Below, in pieces: positions 60,401-64,000 of a stretch of DNA of 64,000 bases; positions within the stretch are counted from its first letter, which is position 1; the number at the start of each line of letters is the position of its first letter. The notes below the pieces were generated by a model that worked only from the letters and a program-made list of their open reading frames with translations, had not been told where the DNA came from and did no database searches. The stretch is from positions 4,265,886 to 4,329,885 of the forward strand of contig NZ_KN150731.1 of assembly GCF_000754805.1 (NCBI RefSeq), read 5' to 3'. The position numbers and the translations under genes were made by a program. The DNA comes from Yersinia frederiksenii ATCC 33641. Its GTDB lineage: Bacteria > Pseudomonadota > Gammaproteobacteria > Enterobacterales > Enterobacteriaceae.

Positions 60401-60829
60401 TTAACCTAAAGCCACCATCAACGCACCCGCAGTAATTAACGCCACTCCCAATCCGGCAATCAGCGATATTTTTTCGCCAAACAGAACAAAGGCGAGAATA
60501 ACAGCAAAAACGACGCTGAGTTTATCAATGGGAGCCACTTGCGAGACATTGCCGTTTTTAATCGCCATAAAGTAAAATAGCCAAGATAGGGCACCTGCCA
60601 CACCGCTGAGGATGATAAACAGCAACGCTTTTTTATCTGCCAATACCGCACCGACTAAATTAAACTTCCCTTGAACCACCACGACGCCAACTAAAAATAG
60701 CGCCATTACCACCGCGCGTACCGCAGTTGCAGTATTGGCATCTAAATGTTGTAAACCGATTTTACCGAAGATAGCGACCAATGACGCAGTGAGAGCCGAA
60801 AGCAGCGCGTATATTAACCAGGTGCTCAT
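60401..60829 (-). CDS. Half-size EamA/DMT-family transporter
   Basis: 142 residues, about five membrane helices, one EamA domain: TWLIYALLSALTASLVAIFGKIGLQHL, AVRAVVMALFLVGVVV, FYFMAIKNGNVSQVAPIDKLS and FGEKISLIAGLGVALITAG. Full members have two such domains; single-domain ones work as dimers. Substrate unknown. It lies between pgm and kdpE, convergent with pgm. Confidence 0.85.
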   Translation of the reverse strand: MSTWLIYALLSALTASLVAIFGKIGLQHLDANTATAVRAVVMALFLVGVVVVQGKFNLVGAVLADKKALLFIILSGVAGALSWLFYFMAIKNGNVSQVAPIDKLSVVFAVILAFVLFGEKISLIAGLGVALITAGALMVALG

Positions 60830-60923
60830 AATAAATAAGACCTATTATCATTAAAAATGTAATGCTACTCTGCCAAACTGGTTTTTTCTAGTCTTGATCT
60901 AAAGCATCAGGGTGGATAAATCG

Positions 60924-61613
60924 TTATGGAATAAAGCGATAGCCAACACCGGTTTCAGTTAACAAATGTTTAGGGCGCGTCGGGTCTATTTCTAATTTCT
61001 GACGTAAATGCCCCATATAAATGCGCAAATAGTGGCTGTGCTCAACATAATTAGGCCCCCATACTTGGTTAAGTAATTGGCGTTGGGTTATCACCTTGCC
61101 AGCATTAGCCAATAGTGCCGACAGCAAACGAAATTCTATTGGCGTCAGGTGCAGGTTTTCACCGGCTCGGGTGACTTGACGGTTAATCAAATCGACACTG
61201 ATATCGGCAAAATTGACCAGTGGGCTTTCCTGACTACCGCCGCTATGGCGACGCAAAGCCACCCGTACCCGAGCCAGTAATTCACTGATCCCAAAGGGTT
61301 TACTCAAGTAATCATCAGCTCCGGCATCCAGTGCCGCAACTTTATCCTCTTCACTATTACGTGCTGATAACACGATAATGGGAATCGCACTCCACTGGCG
61401 TAGATCTTGGATATAACTGAGGCCATCACCATCCGGCAGGCCCAAATCTAAAATAATCAGATCCGGTTTGCGGGTACCGGCTTCAATCAAACCCCGCTGT
61501 AGAGTATCACTCTCAAATACCCGCCAACCCTCACTCTCCAGCGCAATACGAACAAAGCGCCGGATCTCTTTTTCATCTTCAACAATCAGGATGTTAGTCG
61601 GGGATATGATCAA
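60924..61613 (-). CDS. kdpE: Potassium response regulator KdpE
   Basis: 229 residues from TTG 61613. Receiver domain with phosphoacceptor Asp56 (LIILDLGLPDGDG) and acidic pair VEDE; OmpR-type winged helix at the end (LTPIEFRLLSALLANAGKVITQRQLLNQVWG). It activates kdpFABC at low K+. The start is uncertain: TTG is only 2 bases after GAGGAG; ATC (61610) or ATA (61607) would be better spaced but are rare start codons. It overlaps the kdpD stop. Confidence 0.94.
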   Translation of the reverse strand: MIISPTNILIVEDEKEIRRFVRIALESEGWRVFESDTLQRGLIEAGTRKPDLIILDLGLPDGDGLSYIQDLRQWSAIPIIVLSARNSEEDKVAALDAGADDYLSKPFGISELLARVRVALRRHSGGSQESPLVNFADISVDLINRQVTRAGENLHLTPIEFRLLSALLANAGKVITQRQLLNQVWGPNYVEHSHYLRIYMGHLRQKLEIDPTRPKHLLTETGVGYRFIP

Positions 61614-64000
61614 ATCTCCTCAGTATCACTATTCTCACTTTCAATTTCCGGTGCTTTTTCCAGTGGCAAAATAAAGTGGAAACTGGCACCGCCAGCTTGA
61701 TTGGGTTCAACCCAGATACGGCCGCCATGTACATCAATAATGGCACGACAAATGGCTAAACCCAAGCCCACACCTGGAATAGCTGACTCTTTGTTACCAC
61801 GGGAAAATTTATCAAAAATCAGCTGTTCCTGCCCAGGAGTCACTCCAGGGCCATTATCCCAGACTTCCACCTGCAACCATTCACCTTGCACTACCGCTCT
61901 AATCCCCAGCAAAGCATCAAAGCCCGCGTATTTATGGGCATTTTCCAGCAGATTGATAAACACGCGTTCTAACAAGCTGCCATCGCAGTTGATTAGCACC
62001 AATTCATCGGGCAGTTCGACATTAATGTGGTGGTGATTGAGGGCAGTTTCCAGCATATGTAATGCGCTACCGACAATCTCTTCGAGTGATTGCCACTCTT
62101 TGCGCAGGTTAAAACCGCCAGATTGAATGCGCGCCATATCCAATAAATTATTGACCAGCCGAGTGGTACTCAACACTTGCTGGCGGATCTCACTCGCTTG
62201 CGGGGCATGCCGCGAACCTTCGGCGGCCAAATCCAGCGTTAATATTTCGGCTTGACCGAATAATACGGTTAGCGGAGTTCGTAAGTCATGGGAAAGTGCT
62301 GCCAGCAGTGAGTTACGTAACTGCTCCCGCTCAGCATCCAATTTTGCCAGCTCAGCACTGCGGGCCAGATGCAGTCTTTCCAGCGCATTGGCAATCAAGC
62401 TGGTAAAGGTTTGCAGTAAGCGTTGCTGTTCCGGCACCATTAATTGGCGCAGGTTTGCCGGTTCAATGGCTAATACGCCAAAAGTCTGTTTGGATGCGGT
62501 TAGTGGCAGTAATTGATAAGGCACTCCCGGTAAAGTATCCGTCCCGGCACCCGCAGGTGCTCCTTTGTCAAAACTCCAGCGGGCGATGGCTTCATCGACA
62601 GAAAGGCTGCCCCTTTCATCAGTAGCGACTTGTTGTAAACGGCCATCTTCCTGTGGCAACAACAAGTCTGTTTTGGCTTGAAAACTGCTGGAAAGAAAGT
62701 GGCGGCTAGTTTTGGCAATATCAACAGGGGTGAGGGCACGGCTTAATCCGCGCGACATTTCATACAGGTGCCGGGCGCGTTGCTCACGATAGCGAGCAAT
62801 TCTGGCCTGATAGCGCACACCGGCGGTTAAATTCCCCACCACGATACCGACAATCAGCATCACACCAAACGTCAGCAGATACTGCACATCGGTAACTGCC
62901 AGTGACCAGTGGGGTTGGACAAAGAACAGGTCAAAGCTGGCGACATTAATCACTGCCGCTAATACAGAAGGCCAGCGGCCATAAAACAGCGCGATGATAA
63001 CCACGCCCAGCAAGTAGACCATGACCAAGTTTGCCTGATCGAAGCCGGGTATTAACCACTGTGATAGTAATGTGATTAGCGCACATAAGCCGATGGCGGC
63101 TATACAGCCGCGCAACTGCATACGCCACTTTTCAGTAAAAGTGCGCGAGTCCGTTTCTTTGGTAACACTGCCGAGGTTATCCCCCTCCAGTGAGATAATC
63201 ACTAAATCCAGGTCCGGCCCCAGTTTACCGAGGCGGTCAGCAAAACTGCCGCGCAATTTCCAGGGTTTTTCTACCCGGCGGCCAATGATGATTTTCCCCA
63301 GATTATGTTCACGGGCGTAGCGCAATACCGCCTGTTCTTCCCTGGGTTCTGACAGTGTGGCGGTTTCCGCCCCCAACTCTTGCGCCAATTTAAGTGTCCG
63401 CAAGATGGCGCGGCGCTTGGCTTCCGGCAGTGCATGCAGACGTGGGGTTTCAACATAAACCGCATGCCAGATACAACCCAGACGAGCAGCGAGCCGGGCG
63501 GCGGTCCGTACCAATTTTTCATTACCGCTGTTATGACCAATGCATAAAAGGATGGCATCGCGGGTATGCCAAACTCGCTCTCGCCCCTGAGTATCTCGAA
63601 AGGCGCGCATCTGGTCATCAACACGGTCGGCGGTGCGGCGCAGAGCCAGCTCACGCAGGGCGATTAAATTACCTTTACGGAAAAAATGCTCGATGGCCCG
63701 TTCGGCCTGACCGGAAATATACACTTTGCCTTCATTCAGGCGCTGGCGCAGGTCATCCGGCGGCAGGTCAACCAGCACTACTTCGGTGGCTTCATCGAAC
63801 ATATGGTCAGGAACGGTTTCCCGCACCCGAATTCCGGTGACGCCGCCAACCACATCATTCAGACTTTCCAAATGTTGCACATTCACGGTGGTCAGCACAT
63901 CAATACCGGCGTTCAGCAGTTCCTCGACATCTTGCCAGCGTTTAGGGTGACGGGAGCCCTGGGCATTACTGTGTGCCAACTCATCCATCAGGATAAGCGC
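61610..64000 (-). CDS. kdpD: Sensor kinase KdpD, C-terminal 797 codons (partial)
   Basis: The frame is open to the window end; the first about 100 residues (including Walker A) are outside. It starts inside the KdpD N-terminal domain (ALILMDELAHSNAQGSRHPK), followed by a USP-like domain, four membrane helices, a GAF-like part, HisKA (LSHDLRTPL, phospho-His) and HATPase_c (NLLENAHKYA, DNGPGV, GVGLGLAICRAI). It senses K+ limitation and phosphorylates KdpE. kdpFABC probably lies just outside the window. Confidence 0.96.
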   Translation of the reverse strand, partial: ALILMDELAHSNAQGSRHPKRWQDVEELLNAGIDVLTTVNVQHLESLNDVVGGVTGIRVRETVPDHMFDEATEVVLVDLPPDDLRQRLNEGKVYISGQAERAIEHFFRKGNLIALRELALRRTADRVDDQMRAFRDTQGRERVWHTRDAILLCIGHNSGNEKLVRTAARLAARLGCIWHAVYVETPRLHALPEAKRRAILRTLKLAQELGAETATLSEPREEQAVLRYAREHNLGKIIIGRRVEKPWKLRGSFADRLGKLGPDLDLVIISLEGDNLGSVTKETDSRTFTEKWRMQLRGCIAAIGLCALITLLSQWLIPGFDQANLVMVYLLGVVIIALFYGRWPSVLAAVINVASFDLFFVQPHWSLAVTDVQYLLTFGVMLIVGIVVGNLTAGVRYQARIARYREQRARHLYEMSRGLSRALTPVDIAKTSRHFLSSSFQAKTDLLLPQEDGRLQQVATDERGSLSVDEAIARWSFDKGAPAGAGTDTLPGVPYQLLPLTASKQTFGVLAIEPANLRQLMVPEQQRLLQTFTSLIANALERLHLARSAELAKLDAEREQLRNSLLAALSHDLRTPLTVLFGQAEILTLDLAAEGSRHAPQASEIRQQVLSTTRLVNNLLDMARIQSGGFNLRKEWQSLEEIVGSALHMLETALNHHHINVELPDELVLINCDGSLLERVFINLLENAHKYAGFDALLGIRAVVQGEWLQVEVWDNGPGVTPGQEQLIFDKFSRGNKESAIPGVGLGLAICRAIIDVHGGRIWVEPNQAGGASFHFILPLEKAPEIESENSDTEEI

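Noticed and set aside
1-64000. CRISPR array, prophage, transposase or integrase
   Set aside because: No spaced direct repeats, phage genes or recombinase motifs were seen on either strand; the only mobile-type sequences are the ERIC element and its fragment.

Overview
The window is an ordinary piece of chromosome from a gammaproteobacterium of the Yersinia type (order Enterobacterales). Gene order from cspE to kdpD follows the Escherichia coli block cspE-crcB-tatE-lipA-lipB-ybeD-dacA-rlpA-rodA-mrdA-rlmH-rsfS-nadD-holA-lptE-leuS-ybeL-rihA-gltLKJI-lnt-ybeXYZ-miaB-ubiF-tRNAs-asnB-nagDCAB-nagE-glnS-chiPQ-fur-fldA-ybfE-ybfF-seqA-pgm-kdpED. Several features differ from E. coli and fit Yersinia/Serratia: a periplasmic chitobiase after chiPQ, a complete ERIC element beside fur, a MASE2-GGDEF cyclase between crcB and tatE, and a chemoreceptor between fldA and ybfE. 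The genus is inferred from gene content and order, not from a database match. I found no prophage, IS element, CRISPR array or resistance island.

Layout. Positions 1-5000 are accessory: the tail of an ABC exporter, a 64-residue unknown protein, a double Mop-domain molybdate-binding protein, a PphA-type phosphatase, an AT-rich pair (membrane acyltransferase and RcsA/BglJ-like regulator), and a two-domain cold-shock-like protein divergent from cspE. Positions 5200-22100 hold envelope and housekeeping genes: fluoride channel, cyclic-di-GMP synthesis, Tat, lipoate synthesis and attachment, the elongasome set dacA/rlpA/rodA/mrdA, ribosome factors, NAD synthesis, DNA polymerase delta, LPS transport and leuS. 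Positions 22400-35900 hold ybeL, rihA, the glutamate/aspartate ABC transporter, lnt, corC, ybeY, ybeZ, miaB and ubiF. Positions 35990-36615 are a six-tRNA operon with a stringent-type promoter. Positions 36959-52471 are a nitrogen and amino-sugar block: asnB, nagDCAB, divergent nagE, glnS, then chiP-chiQ-chb. The end holds fur, fldA, a methyl-accepting chemotaxis protein, ybfE, ybfF, seqA, pgm, a half-size EamA transporter, and kdpE with most of kdpD (cut by the window end).

How the genes work together. Chitin sugars enter by ChiP, are split by Chb, imported and phosphorylated by NagE, and turned into fructose-6-phosphate by NagA and NagB. NagC-like operators sit between nagB and nagE and upstream of chiP, and the chiP ribosome-binding site lies inside a 15-base match to the antisense of the small RNA ChiX. 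Nitrogen control is visible as an NtrC-type site upstream of gltI and sigma-54-like promoters upstream of asnB; the asnB arrangement is the most interesting regulatory candidate. A GcvB-type C/A-rich site lies in the gltI leader and a SroC-like segment sits between gltI and gltJ.

I did not see a convincing new multi-gene system. The observations most worth testing are the asnB sigma-54 region, the two-domain cold-shock protein, the AT-rich acyltransferase/regulator pair and the sigma-28 promoter of the chemoreceptor. All family names come from reading the translations; no search was run.
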